From DATKXU01 sp035528905 (GTDB taxonomy: Bacteria; Armatimonadota; UBA5829; DTJY01), in contig DATKXU010000039.1 of assembly GCA_035528905.1 (NCBI GenBank), positions 1-64,000 of the forward strand: a stretch of 64,000 nucleotides of DNA, written 5' to 3'. How positions within the stretch are numbered: the first letter of the stretch is position 1; each line of letters starts with the position of its first letter. This document shows positions 25,457-34,221 of this stretch, piece after piece. Under the pieces are notes generated by a model. That model did not search any database, was not told where the DNA came from, and saw only the letters and a program-made list of their open reading frames with translations. The position numbers were made by a program, and so were the translations under genes.

Positions 25457-26779
25457 TCAGATTGACCAGGGCTTCCGATAGGTCCTGGTCAGCAGCTTTC
25501 CGGCTTCCTTGTCGCCGATGATGCGCTCCCGCTTGCCGTCCCAGTGGATCTTGCGGCCGGTACGAAGTGCAATGTTTGCGAGCATCGGCGCGCTGCTCGA
25601 TCGGTGGCCGATTTCGATATCCGAGACAGGTATGCCCCGGGATTTCACGCAATCCAGGAAATTGCGTGCGTGCGCTTCGCTACCCTTCTGGCGGCTCGCT
25701 TCGAGTTCGACATCAACGTCCTTCATGCGCTCACCCTCGGGATATATCTGGAAGCCACTCCGGTCCACGAACAGCGTACCATTCGTGCCGTAGAACTGGA
25801 TGCCGTAGTCCTTGCCGTCCATGCCCTTGGCGTTGCAGTTCGTGTGGAAGTAGACCATTGTAAAGCCGGGATAGTCGAAGATCGCCTCTATGGTATCAGG
25901 GGTCTCGGTGTTATCCTCAATGCCGTACTTCCCACCGGAAGCCGCAACCGCAAGCGGAGCGTCAACTGCCATAGCCCAGTGGACGATGTCTATGAGGTGA
26001 ACACCCCAGTCCGTGACTTTTCCGCCTGCATAATCCCAGAACCAACGGAAGTCGTAGATGCAGCGATTCGGGTTGTACTGGCGCATCGGAGCCGGGCCGA
26101 GCCACATGCTCCAATCCAGATCAGCAGGCGGATCGCAATCCGGCTGATTCCCAATGCCCTTCGGGAAATTGTTGCTCACGTTCCAGCACCGAGCCAGCGT
26201 GACCTTCCCGATCTTACCCGACTTCACAATATTGACGGCACGCTCAAAGTGCTTAGCACTTCGCTGTTGGGTCCCGACCTGGACCACGCGCTTGTACCCT
26301 CGTGCGGCCCTAGCCATCGCCCGACCTTCCTTGATGTTGTGGGCCACTGGCTTCTCGACGTACACATCCTTCCCAGCCTGGCATGCATAGATCGTCGGAA
26401 TGGCGTGCCAGTGATCCGGGGTAGCTACAATTACCGCGTCAATGTCCTTCCGCTCTAGAAGCTTCCGGAAATCCTTGTACGGCGTGGCCTTGCCGCCGGT
26501 TTTCTCCAACGCCCGGTTCAGGTGAGGCTCGTAGACGTCGCACACAGCGGCTATCTCCACATCTGGTTGCTTCATGAAAGAGTTCATGTTGTTCATGCCC
26601 ATGCCGCCGCATCCAATCACTCCGACGATTATCTTCTCGCTCGGCGGTATGGGCTTCGCTTCCTGAGCAGTAGGAGCATCGGCCGCCAGTAACTTGCCGC
26701 CGATCAGGCCCAGGCCGACGCCTGCCGCCGCCTTGCCCGACCTACCTAAGAAATCCCGCCTGGAAATCTTGCTCTTCAT
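25457..26779 (-). CDS. Tat-exported Gfo/Idh/MocA oxidoreductase
   Basis: 440 residues from ATG 26779, with AGGAGG upstream. The Tat signal SRRDFLGRSGKAAAGVGLGL is at residues 5-25. Cofactor-binding motif IIVGVIGCGGMGMNNM, then VIVATPDHWHAI, the EKP motif in DVYVEKPVAHN, VQVGTQQRSAKHF, and the catalytic-domain sequence GGKVTDWGVHLIDIVHWAM. It is the first gene of the five-gene operon; 96 bases separate it from the next paralogue. Family knowledge supports periplasmic redox chemistry on a sugar or glycoside, possibly at C3. Ends KPWSI. Confidence 0.93.
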   Translation of the reverse strand: MKSKISRRDFLGRSGKAAAGVGLGLIGGKLLAADAPTAQEAKPIPPSEKIIVGVIGCGGMGMNNMNSFMKQPDVEIAAVCDVYEPHLNRALEKTGGKATPYKDFRKLLERKDIDAVIVATPDHWHAIPTIYACQAGKDVYVEKPVAHNIKEGRAMARAARGYKRVVQVGTQQRSAKHFERAVNIVKSGKIGKVTLARCWNVSNNFPKGIGNQPDCDPPADLDWSMWLGPAPMRQYNPNRCIYDFRWFWDYAGGKVTDWGVHLIDIVHWAMAVDAPLAVAASGGKYGIEDNTETPDTIEAIFDYPGFTMVYFHTNCNAKGMDGKDYGIQFYGTNGTLFVDRSGFQIYPEGERMKDVDVELEASRQKGSEAHARNFLDCVKSRGIPVSDIEIGHRSSSAPMLANIALRTGRKIHWDGKRERIIGDKEAGKLLTRTYRKPWSI

Positions 26780-27001
26780 TAACCAGCCTCCTAGCATTAG
26801 CGTGATCCCCTTACCGCTGTGGAAGAGGATGAACCCGCGAAGAACGTGGGCGTTCGGCAGTTCAACATCCAGGGTGCAGCGGCAATCAACTGCTCCCGCC
26901 GCAGTTCGCCGCCCGACAGTTTAACACAAATGCGCACACGGGACAAGGTGGTGAGCTGCTGAATAGGACTTCACGATCACTGATAATGGAAAACCGGAGG
27001 C

Positions 27002-27066
27002 TGTCATCCTGAGCGCAAGCGAAGAATCTCCCACGTTGCGAATCACATGCTTCGCTCAGCGTGACA
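27002..27066. repeat. REP-like intergenic inverted repeat
   Basis: Imperfect inverted repeat TGTCATCCTGAGCG followed by AAGCGAAG, facing GCTTCGCTCAGCGTGACA at 27049-27066. This TGTCATCCTGAGCG...GCTTCGCTCAG pattern is a widespread dispersed intergenic repeat type in bacterial genomes. The rest of 26780-27146 shows no gene or other element I recognise. Confidence 0.6.
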
Positions 27067-27146
27067 TCACCATCAAGGAACGTCAACTCTTTCAGGTGCT
27101 GACGACTGAACTACGCTTATTCAAACACCCGTCTCCCAGAAAGGTT

Positions 27147-28436
27147 TCAAGAATCTTTTCCGAAGGTTTGAGCTTGGATGGGAAGCGCGGACCCGCCCTG
27201 CCTAACGACGAGCACCGAGGCGTCCACGCCCTTTATCTCAAATGCCATATCGAGCGCATCCTGAGGGGTCGCCGCATACCTGAAGCCAAGCCTTTCCGCG
27301 TGCGCCCTGCAAATACCTCGCGAGACGAGAATCCCCGTCCCGTTGTCGCAAATGACTCGGCCCACGCGGACGAGGTGCGCCGCCACGATCTTATCCCTGA
27401 TTCGGCCACTCTCCACCAACGAGATCGTCTCCCAGGAATGCCGGTAGCCCTCTTCAAGGATGAGACCGTGCGTCCTCGAAACTCCCTCCGGGCAAGGCGC
27501 GATCAGGATGGTGACTCCGTCCGTCTTCACCGCCAGTTCACCGGCATACAGGGCCTTCGCTCCCTGCCAGAGGTCTATGTCCATCGGGTAGGAGTCAATC
27601 ACCAGTATGTCGGCTGCCTCGGGAACCCGGACGCCGTAGACCTGCCTTGATAGTTCAGCTCCGGCACGATGGGCGGCAACAGGATCGCCCACGAACATGG
27701 AGATCAATCGTCCGTCAGCATCACAGACGGCGTTCGCAATGGCGGCCAGGCCGACCTTCTCGGCAACGCTCTCGATCTCCAGGCGAACCGGGTTATCGGC
27801 AACGCCGAGGATTTCACTCCCCGGGTACATCGCGCTCCGCCAGTGGGTCTCCGCAGTGGTCTCAGCGCCGCAGATCCCGGGCTGCACGATCTTGCCGCCG
27901 CCGCTGAAACCCGCGATCCTGTGCGGGACGATTTGTCCTACGCCGAAAATGAAATCCGCAGCCTCGACCGCCCGGTTCACCAGGATCGGCGTCCCAGCCC
28001 CGGTTGTCCCGTAGTCCACTAGGCGATCACTGTTTTGCCATTCGTGATTTGCGACTTGGAAGTTGCGGAGAACGTCGCCGCCGAACTTGGCCGACATCTC
28101 GGCCTCGGCCATGGGCCGATGAGTTCCGAGGGCGACCAGGATGCGGATATCGTCGCGCGAGATTCCGGCGGCCGCGAGCTCAGGAATCAGGACGGACAGC
28201 ACATCTCTCACGGGGGTTTTCCTCGTGTGGTCGTCTGTCAGGATGAGCGCGGTCTTGCTTCCACGGGCGAGGTCACGAATAGGCGGAGACCCGATCGGAT
28301 TCTCGAAGGCGTGCGCAATCAACTCGCTTGTCGCCGCCACTGAGCCAACCTTCTCGGGCTGATACATGCCGATCAGGTTGGCGTCCGGCACTTCAAGTGG
28401 CGGAATGTCCTCATAGTATGGAAAGGCGATTCTCAT
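27147..28436 (-). CDS. larA: LarA-family nickel-dependent lactate racemase
   Basis: 429 residues. The residues that define the enzyme are all present and almost co-linear with Lactobacillus plantarum LarA: H106 in ALGTHRP (LarA H108), H172 in PHRIAGFSGGGK (H174), cofactor-linking K182 (K184) and nickel-ligand H198 (H200). DDHTRKTP at 69-76 is another family motif. The enzyme interconverts D- and L-lactate (or a related 2-hydroxy acid) with the pincer nickel NPN cofactor. No larB, larC or larE cofactor genes are in the window. It follows an FAD oxidoreductase and a LutB-LutA fusion in the same direction, which fits lactate use. The start ATG 28436 lacks a clear ribosome site. Confidence 0.88.
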   Translation of the reverse strand: MRIAFPYYEDIPPLEVPDANLIGMYQPEKVGSVAATSELIAHAFENPIGSPPIRDLARGSKTALILTDDHTRKTPVRDVLSVLIPELAAAGISRDDIRILVALGTHRPMAEAEMSAKFGGDVLRNFQVANHEWQNSDRLVDYGTTGAGTPILVNRAVEAADFIFGVGQIVPHRIAGFSGGGKIVQPGICGAETTAETHWRSAMYPGSEILGVADNPVRLEIESVAEKVGLAAIANAVCDADGRLISMFVGDPVAAHRAGAELSRQVYGVRVPEAADILVIDSYPMDIDLWQGAKALYAGELAVKTDGVTILIAPCPEGVSRTHGLILEEGYRHSWETISLVESGRIRDKIVAAHLVRVGRVICDNGTGILVSRGICRAHAERLGFRYAATPQDALDMAFEIKGVDASVLVVRQGGSALPIQAQTFGKDS

Positions 28437-28463
28437 AGGCGCATACGTGATGAGCGATGCGTG

Positions 28464-28527
28464 ATTCTGGATGCTTGATACTGGATGCTGGATGCTTGAT
28501 ACTGGATTCTGGATATTGGATGTTGGA
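28464..28527. repeat. Short imperfect tandem repeat
   Basis: The 20-base unit CTGGATGCTTGATACTGGAT occurs twice exactly (28467-28486 and 28488-28507) with a 21-base period, followed by degenerate TGGAT units to about 28527. It lies in the spacer between the FAD oxidoreductase and larA and is not coding. Confidence 0.8.
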
Positions 28528-28610
28528 CGTTTCCGCCGCGGCGGATTCCCCAGTCGCCCATTCTCCCCATCAGCTTGCAGGATGCCGCCGACGAAGCCCC
28601 TCGACCCCTC

Positions 28611-29960
28611 TTAGATAATCGCTCCCTGGGCCAGCAGATGTCTCCGCAGCAGGACTGTGTCCAGCGACCTTGGGGACATTCCCTTCTCCGCGCATAAAGC
28701 CGCGGCGGCGCCGGCGGCCTGGCCGAGTGCCATGCAATTGGGCATGATGCGCAAGGCGCTCTGCCCTTCATGGGTAGCAGAGATGCACCTACCGGCGACT
28801 AGGATGTTGTCTACGTCCAGGGGAACGAGACAGCGATAAGGCACTTCATACCAGTCTCCACGGGGCGGCGTCGCAGGCGATTTACCATCGTCCTCGCGGG
28901 AGTATCCTTTCCCTACCGGCGGATGGATGTCCACCGGGTATGCAGATCTCAATACGGCATCCGGGAACTTCTTGCCCGCCTCGATATCCTCTGCGCTGAA
29001 AACGTATTCTCCCATCACCCGTCTGGTCTCGCGCACTCCTACCTGCGTCGCTGTCTGGAGCAGAGAGGCCGCCTCGAAGCCGGGGATGTACTTCCGGAAG
29101 AACTTCATCAACACCATGACCTGCCGGCGACCCTCGACTTCGGCCCTGGTCAGGTCTTCGGAGCTGGTGCCGTCAACTCCACCGATGTGAGTAGTATTCA
29201 CGACAACCTGGCCCGGCGTCGGAAGGCTTATGAAGAACACCATATCCTGCGGCAGAGGGAATTCGCCCTTCGACCGTGCCTCCTCGACCTCTTTGTAGAA
29301 CCCGGCAATCCCGACAGCGCCTTCCAACATACGCTCGATATCCGCATCGCTGGCGGGTTTCGGAAAGCGCATCTGATCCGGGTTCTGCTTCGCATAAGCC
29401 AGGGCCTTTCCAATGTACACACCGCCAACCGTGAACATGAGCGTCATCGCCTGCGTCATTCCGTCTTCCGGACTGCCCAGCTCGTATGGTGCGCAGGCCA
29501 TCGCCGCGATGTCTGCATCCCCAGTAGCATCAACTACAACATTGGCCTCTACTTCGCGGCTGCCGGACTTGGTCAAAACTTCGACACCCACTATGCTGCT
29601 CCCGGCCATGCGCGCTCCGACCACCCAGGAATGCAGAAGAAGGCCGGAACCAGCCTCCAACACCATCTCTTGCGCGTGAAACTTCATGGCCTCCGGGTCG
29701 AACGCACGCCCCAGCATCCCACCGGTGCCGCCCATTCTCTCACAGATCTCGGCAAAGCAGCCTCCGACCAGCGGCTTTCCCGTGGAAGTGCATGAGCTCA
29801 TGAAAGGATTGACCAAGCCAGCCGTCCCGAGACCGCCGAGGAAGCCATAGCGCTCGACAAGCAAGGTTCGCGCGCCCAGCCTCGCCGAACTGACTGCCGC
29901 CGCGATGCCGGCGACGCCGCCGCCTGCCACGATAACGTCGTACCGACCCTCAATCGCCAC
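28611..29960 (-). CDS. FAD-dependent oxidoreductase (FAD_oxidored family)
   Basis: 449 residues from GTG 29960, preceded by GGAGGTG at 8 bases; upstream in-frame codons to 30056 lack this. The FAD-binding motif YDVIVAGGGVAGIAAAVSSA is at residues 6-25, then LVERYGFLGGLGTAGLVNPF, VVDATGDADIAAMA in the middle and ILVAGRCISATHEGQSALRI with QAAGAAAALC near the C-terminus. No signal peptide, so cytosolic. Family members act on varied hydroxy compounds and the substrate is unknown. Its place between the lactate iron-sulfur protein (123 bases) and larA (174 bases) suggests a 2-hydroxy acid dehydrogenase role, which is inference. Confidence 0.85.
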   Translation of the reverse strand: MAIEGRYDVIVAGGGVAGIAAAVSSARLGARTLLVERYGFLGGLGTAGLVNPFMSSCTSTGKPLVGGCFAEICERMGGTGGMLGRAFDPEAMKFHAQEMVLEAGSGLLLHSWVVGARMAGSSIVGVEVLTKSGSREVEANVVVDATGDADIAAMACAPYELGSPEDGMTQAMTLMFTVGGVYIGKALAYAKQNPDQMRFPKPASDADIERMLEGAVGIAGFYKEVEEARSKGEFPLPQDMVFFISLPTPGQVVVNTTHIGGVDGTSSEDLTRAEVEGRRQVMVLMKFFRKYIPGFEAASLLQTATQVGVRETRRVMGEYVFSAEDIEAGKKFPDAVLRSAYPVDIHPPVGKGYSREDDGKSPATPPRGDWYEVPYRCLVPLDVDNILVAGRCISATHEGQSALRIMPNCMALGQAAGAAAALCAEKGMSPRSLDTVLLRRHLLAQGAII

Positions 29961-30083
29961 TCGCTTCACCTCCGGCAACCACTTCGAACAAGCTCTTCCG
30001 GTATTATACACGAAACGCCGCCGACTGTGGAATACGTGAACGTCCAGGAAAAGCACGGCAAGGAGTTGGCAAACCGCCGCGCG

Positions 30084-32264
30084 CTAAGGTGTCTTGGGCG
30101 GCGCCAGCAGCTCTGCAACATGCGCGACGCGTATCTTGCTGCGCTTTTTCTCGAGGCCGCCGCGGAGCTGCAGCAGGCACCCAGGGCAGTCGGTGGCAGC
30201 GATCGAGGCGCCGGTCTCCATGACGTTCTTGAGCTTGCGCTTGAGGATGGACTCAGAGACTTCTGGATAGGAGATGGAATAGCTGCCGACGAAACCACAG
30301 CAGACCTCCGAGTCGTGCATCTCAACAACCTCATAGCCCGCGAGCTTGAGCAGCTTCCTGGGTTCATCTGAAATCCCCAGCCCGTGCCTCCCATGGCAAG
30401 AATCGTGATAGGTCACTTCTTGCCCGGCGCCTGGCTTTCCCAGCCTCCCGGCTGTCGCCTTGCCGACATTCACCAGGAACTCCGAGAAATCGTGGACCTT
30501 CGCCGCAAGCCGCGACGCCGCCGCTCCGTCCGACGACTCCGCATCGAGCAGCCGGACGAAGTCCTCCTTCAGCGCCATCGCACAAGTCGGGCAAGCGGTG
30601 ATCACGTACTCAGCGGATTGGAAATCGGCGATGTTCACGTTGTGAGCCGCCAAGCTGCGTGCGGTTTCTGCATCACCCTTCAAGAGGGCGGGGATTCCGC
30701 AGCAGCCCTGGCCCTTCGGCAGCCTGACCTCCCAGCCGAGCCTGGCAAGCACGTTCACGACTGCCTCGCCAACCTCAGGATAGACGTAGTCCACTACACA
30801 GCCTGGGAAGAACGCCACAGTCCCCAGCTTCTTCCCTGCGGGCTTCGGTATTTGCGATCCGTCCTTCAGCCGCTCCCGCAAAGGCTTTTCAGCGAGAGCG
30901 GGCAGTCTTCGGAACCTCGTCAGCCCTGAGAACGGGAATGGCAGGTCCAAAGTCGCCCCGGCCTTAGGCAGGACGATCTTCTGAACCTCTCGCGCGAGTC
31001 GGATTCCTGCATCGAAGCGCTGTGGATTGCCCAGAAACTTGCGCAGTAGCAGCTGTTCGATCCATGGCCGGCCATGCGCCTCCGCGAGTCTCCGCCGAAG
31101 CCCTACGATCATGCGAGGAATGTCGATCTTCACCGGGCAGTAGGTCGTGCATCGGCGGCAGGCGGAGCAGATATTCACGATCTCCTCTGCTTCCAACAGC
31201 CCCGCGTGAAACGCGGTGAGGATGGCACCGATCCCGCCGACATAGGTGCGGCCGAAGACGTGTCCTCCAACCGACAGGTACACCGGACACACATTGAGGC
31301 ATGCCCCGCACTTGATGCAGTAGAGCGCCTCCCGGAACTCCGGATCATCCAGCAAGGCCAGCCGGCCATTGTCCACGAAGACTACGTGCACCTCCCTGGG
31401 CCCGTGGCATCCCAGCGTGGTGGTCTTCTCAATGTCCGAAGTCCTGCTCGGGCCGGTGATGAACGAGACGTAGCTCGTCATTCTCTGGCCCGTGCCGCTC
31501 CTTGAGAGAAGCTTGATGACCGCTGCAGCCTCGTCAATGGAAGGAACCAGCCTCTCGTATCCGACGAGCGCCACATGGACCTCCGGCAGCGACGTGACCA
31601 GGCGGGCGTTCCCCTCGTTGCTGACGATCACGAGTGTCCCCGTGTCCGCAATCGCGATGTTCGCGCCTGAAATGCCCATATCCGCCTCGATGAATGCTTG
31701 ACGCATCTGTCTCCGGGCGACTTCTACCAATGAGGGGATATCGGCATCCACCAATTCGCCAGTCACTCTCGAAAACAGTTCCGCGATCTCCTCTCGGGTC
31801 TTGTGAATCGCGGGGGCGGTGAAATGAGAAGGCCGGTCGCCAGCCAACTGGCAGATCCACTCGCCGAGGTCAGTCTCGGTGACCTGAATGCCCGCGGCGG
31901 TCAAGCAGCGGTTAAGCTCGATCTCCTCCGTGAGCATGGACTTGGCCTTGACGACCTTCTGAACGCCGTGCGACGAAGCCAGTTCGAGGACGATGCGGCT
32001 CGCCTCCTCTGGATCAGCCGCCTGATGCACACGCGCGCCCACTCGCTCGGCTTCCCGGCGGAAGCGCTCGAACAGCTCGGGGATCATGACCAGCGACGTT
32101 TCCCTGAGCGCTCGAAGCTCGGCCCGCAGCCGCTCGAAATCCAGCCCGTCGAAAGCCTCGGCGCGAGCCTCGGCATAGGCAGCAGCAGCCCGATCGAGCG
32201 CAATTCTCAGGTTGCGATTCTCAACGGCGTCTCGTATTCGCTTGCGAAAACCTCTACTCGGCAT
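30084..32264 (-). CDS. LutB/LldF-LutA/LldE fusion: LUD + 4Fe-4S + CCG domains
   Basis: 726 residues joining two subunits of the bacterial lactate-utilisation (LutABC/LldEFG) complex. Residues about 1-310 are a LUD domain (KAKSMLTEEIELNR, ETDLGEWICQLAGDRPSHF). A ferredoxin-like pair follows: CIKCGACLNVCPVY near 315 and CSACRRCTTYCPVK near 363. Residues about 480-720 carry two CCG cysteine motifs (FFPGCVVDYVYPE...GCCGIPALL and YHDSCHGRHGLG...VCCGFVGSY), normally found on the separate LutA/LldE. All cluster cysteines are present. The complex oxidises L-lactate to pyruvate. No lutC partner is nearby. Start ATG 32264 has GGGGGGA upstream. It begins the operon ending in larA. Confidence 0.92.
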   Translation of the reverse strand: MPSRGFRKRIRDAVENRNLRIALDRAAAAYAEARAEAFDGLDFERLRAELRALRETSLVMIPELFERFRREAERVGARVHQAADPEEASRIVLELASSHGVQKVVKAKSMLTEEIELNRCLTAAGIQVTETDLGEWICQLAGDRPSHFTAPAIHKTREEIAELFSRVTGELVDADIPSLVEVARRQMRQAFIEADMGISGANIAIADTGTLVIVSNEGNARLVTSLPEVHVALVGYERLVPSIDEAAAVIKLLSRSGTGQRMTSYVSFITGPSRTSDIEKTTTLGCHGPREVHVVFVDNGRLALLDDPEFREALYCIKCGACLNVCPVYLSVGGHVFGRTYVGGIGAILTAFHAGLLEAEEIVNICSACRRCTTYCPVKIDIPRMIVGLRRRLAEAHGRPWIEQLLLRKFLGNPQRFDAGIRLAREVQKIVLPKAGATLDLPFPFSGLTRFRRLPALAEKPLRERLKDGSQIPKPAGKKLGTVAFFPGCVVDYVYPEVGEAVVNVLARLGWEVRLPKGQGCCGIPALLKGDAETARSLAAHNVNIADFQSAEYVITACPTCAMALKEDFVRLLDAESSDGAAASRLAAKVHDFSEFLVNVGKATAGRLGKPGAGQEVTYHDSCHGRHGLGISDEPRKLLKLAGYEVVEMHDSEVCCGFVGSYSISYPEVSESILKRKLKNVMETGASIAATDCPGCLLQLRGGLEKKRSKIRVAHVAELLAPPKTP

Positions 32265-32412
32265 GATTCCCCCCGCAAATGCCCTTACGAAATGCTCTGA
32301 ACTTGCAAGGGCCGTATCCTGGATATTATCCGCGATTCAGGGAACAGCGTCAAGCAAATCAGGTATCCTCCCCAGGAGGCGGCGACCGCCCTTAGTGGAA
32401 TAACGTAGATGC

Positions 32413-32515
32413 CGTGCAGCCAGTTTCCGAGCCTCCCTGCACGCGTTTGGGCGGGGCCGGAGGGTCATGTCCTCCTCCGCGCCATTATGGCGTGTTCTAT
32501 GCAGTCTCCGGCCCC
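32413..32515. repeat. Cluster of RNA-like hairpins in intergenic region
   Basis: Inside the 414-base gap 32265-32678 there is a 7-bp stem CGTGCAG/CTGCACG (32413-32419 with 32437-32443), followed by a perfect 10-bp stem GGGGCCGGAG/CTCCGGCCCC (32453-32462 with 32506-32515) that encloses a third stem CGCGCCA-tta-TGGCGTG. The nested arrangement looks like a folded RNA or a regulatory leader of the KGG gene. Class and strand are unknown. The rest of the gap shows nothing I recognise. Confidence 0.45.
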
Positions 32516-32678
32516 AACCCTATGAAGGCCCCTGAATCACGAATTACTCCCTGAGGGCAACTGTCCAGCATGTTTGAAGCTGTGCAAGCGCGGGTACTAA
32601 GTCTTTTGACCAGAGTGATGTCTAGCGGTAACTCGAGAGGGGGTGATTCGTGTGCCGCTGAGAAGAGGCTTTGCATGC

Positions 32679-32834
32679 ATGAGCGAGGACAAGCAGCGGG
32701 AAATCGCCAGGAAAGGCGGCAGGGCTGCACATGAGAAGGGGACAGCCCACGAATGGACCAGCACAGAGGCGCGGACGGCCGGCCGCAAAGGTGGGCAGAT
32801 CAGTCACGGCGGAGGACGGCAAAGCAGTCGTTAG
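32679..32834 (+). CDS. KGG-repeat stress-induced small protein
   Basis: 51 residues: MSEDKQREIARKGGRAAHEK then GTAHEWTSTEARTAGRKGG. It has the two KGG repeats of the stress-induced bacterial acidophilic-repeat / GsiB-like family (Pfam KGG), small hydrophilic proteins linked to general stress and desiccation. I use ATG 32679; an upstream in-frame GTG at 32643 following GAGAGGGGG would add 12 residues and cannot be excluded. Standalone plus-strand gene preceded by structured non-coding DNA. High charge and low complexity indicate a disordered protein. Confidence 0.75.
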   Translation: MSEDKQREIARKGGRAAHEKGTAHEWTSTEARTAGRKGGQISHGGGRQSSR

Positions 32835-32981
32835 AACAGTGGAGTAACAAGCTTTCTGGGCGACGGAAACCCATCGGCTTCTGCCGCCCTCTCCCATTTC
32901 TGGTTCATTTCTCAGACCAGCGGCGCACGTGCATTCGCGTGAGGCGACGCTGCCGGTAACAGCGGCGTGCGAACCGGTCTC

Positions 32982-33710
32982 TCAGCCCCCGCGAACCAGT
33001 TCGGTCAAGCGCCGGGCGTTTCGGACGGCAAAGCCCTTGTAGTCGTTGTTGAAGTAGACGTACACATCCACATCCTTCAGGAACGACGCCACTTGCTCCG
33101 CCCACCACTGCAATTGCGGCTCTTCATAGTTGCCTTCGGTCTCGTATCCGCCGCTGTGCATTCGGATGTAGGCAAAGGGAGCGGTCACGTTCATCATGCG
33201 GGGTAAGTCCGGCGCGCTCATTATGCAGTACCCGACTGAGTGCTCCCTCAGCAGGTCGAAGACCTCGTCGGTGAGCCAACTGGGGTCGCGGAATTCCATC
33301 ACGTGGCGAATGTCCCTCGGCAGCAACGGCAAGAACTCGCGCAGGCGCGGAACGTTGACCTTCCAGCGTGGCGGCAGTTGATAGAGAATCGGCCCGAGCT
33401 TTTCCCCCAGCCCTCTTGCATGGCTGGTGATGCGCTCAAGCGGCTCGCTCGGCTCTTTCAACTTCTTCCGGTGCGTGAGGTATTGACTCGCCTTTACCGC
33501 GAACGTGAACCCCTGAGGCGACTCGATCCGCCACTTCTCGAAAGTCGCCCGCTCCGGGAGGCGATAGAAGGAGAAATTGATCTCGACTGTGTCGAAGTAT
33601 TGTGCGTAAAACTTCAACCAACCTGCACTCGGAAGGCTTGTCGGGTAAAAGACCTCCCTCCAGTGGTCGTAGTTCCAACCGGATGTGCCGATGTAATACC
33701 TGTAAGCCAT
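32982..33710 (-). CDS. DUF72 family protein
   Basis: 242 residues from ATG 33710, with GGAG 8 bases upstream. The family start signature YYIGTSGWNYDHWREVFYP is present at residues 4-22, followed by YFDTVEINFSFYRLPERAT, FTFAVKASQYLTHRKKL, GPILYQLPPRWKVN, VMEFRDPSWL, and the C-terminal VYVYFNNDYKGFAVRNARRL. DUF72 proteins are TIM-barrel proteins of unproven function found in many bacteria and archaea. No signal peptide or membrane segment. It is divergent from, and not obviously linked to, its neighbours. Confidence 0.9.
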   Translation of the reverse strand: MAYRYYIGTSGWNYDHWREVFYPTSLPSAGWLKFYAQYFDTVEINFSFYRLPERATFEKWRIESPQGFTFAVKASQYLTHRKKLKEPSEPLERITSHARGLGEKLGPILYQLPPRWKVNVPRLREFLPLLPRDIRHVMEFRDPSWLTDEVFDLLREHSVGYCIMSAPDLPRMMNVTAPFAYIRMHSGGYETEGNYEEPQLQWWAEQVASFLKDVDVYVYFNNDYKGFAVRNARRLTELVRGG

Positions 33711-33900
33711 GACATTTCTCCAAATCGGACAGACGGACCTTCCACGGTATTCAAAATCACAACCATTATAGCATAGGGGACATGCGCGGGACCCGGGCAA
33801 GATTTTCCATACCCAGGTTTCGCCGGTTTGCTGCATGGGTATCACTATGCCGTACCCAAAAGTGCCCCCGGTACATTGCTGTTAGCCAGGCTAGACCACG

Positions 33901-34124
33901 AGCCTTGCATTTTGAACCTGGCTGGAAACGGCTCAGGAACTGAATGCAAGGTTGTCCGTAGGGAACCCTAACCTCTGTACGGGGGAAACTCCGTACGGGG
34001 CGGTAAGGAGACCGAAGGGCACGTCGTGATACGAAAGCGCCGTCACCGGCCTACGCGATAGCATCAAGAGGCAAGGGGCGTCGTGTAAGTTAAACGGCGA
34101 CTGTGCTAAGGCCTGGCTTTTTTT
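33901..34124 (+). ncRNA. Candidate structured non-coding RNA, class unassigned (IscB omega-RNA/HEARO-like or intron-derived?)
   Basis: The 511-base gap 33711-34221 has no gene but a dense run of hairpins on the plus strand. An 11-bp stem pairs 33901-33911 with 33943-33953 and encloses CCTGGCTG-GAAA-CGGC(T)CAGG (33917-33937). TAGG-GAAC-CCTA is at 33959-33970. A 12-bp stem CTCTGTACGGGG-GAAA-CTCCGTACGGGG covers 33973-34000. CGGT-AAGGAG-ACCG is at 34001-34014, and TCGT-gat-ACGA plus a further stem lie up to about 34105. A T7 run is at 34118-34124. Two GNRA (GAAA) tetraloops occur on this strand only, which argues that plus is the functional strand. No reverse transcriptase or HNH/RuvC nuclease gene is adjacent. 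Naming it is beyond what sequence reading allows. Confidence 0.55.
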
Positions 34125-34221
34125 GGCCCCCCAAGCAAGCGTTAGGTCCTCAGCTTGACACCGCACGGCTTCGCGACTAGAATTGACCGGAGATCGGCCG
34201 CAGGGCTGTCGGAAGGACATC

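Noticed and set aside
28464..28527. CRISPR array
   Set aside because: The repeat is a 21-base tandem unit without spacers of similar size, and there is no cas gene.
33901..34124. Group II intron domain V
   Set aside because: A GAAA-capped stem is present but the AGC triad and two-base bulge of domain V are not seen, and no maturase gene is near; kept only as one option for the unassigned RNA.
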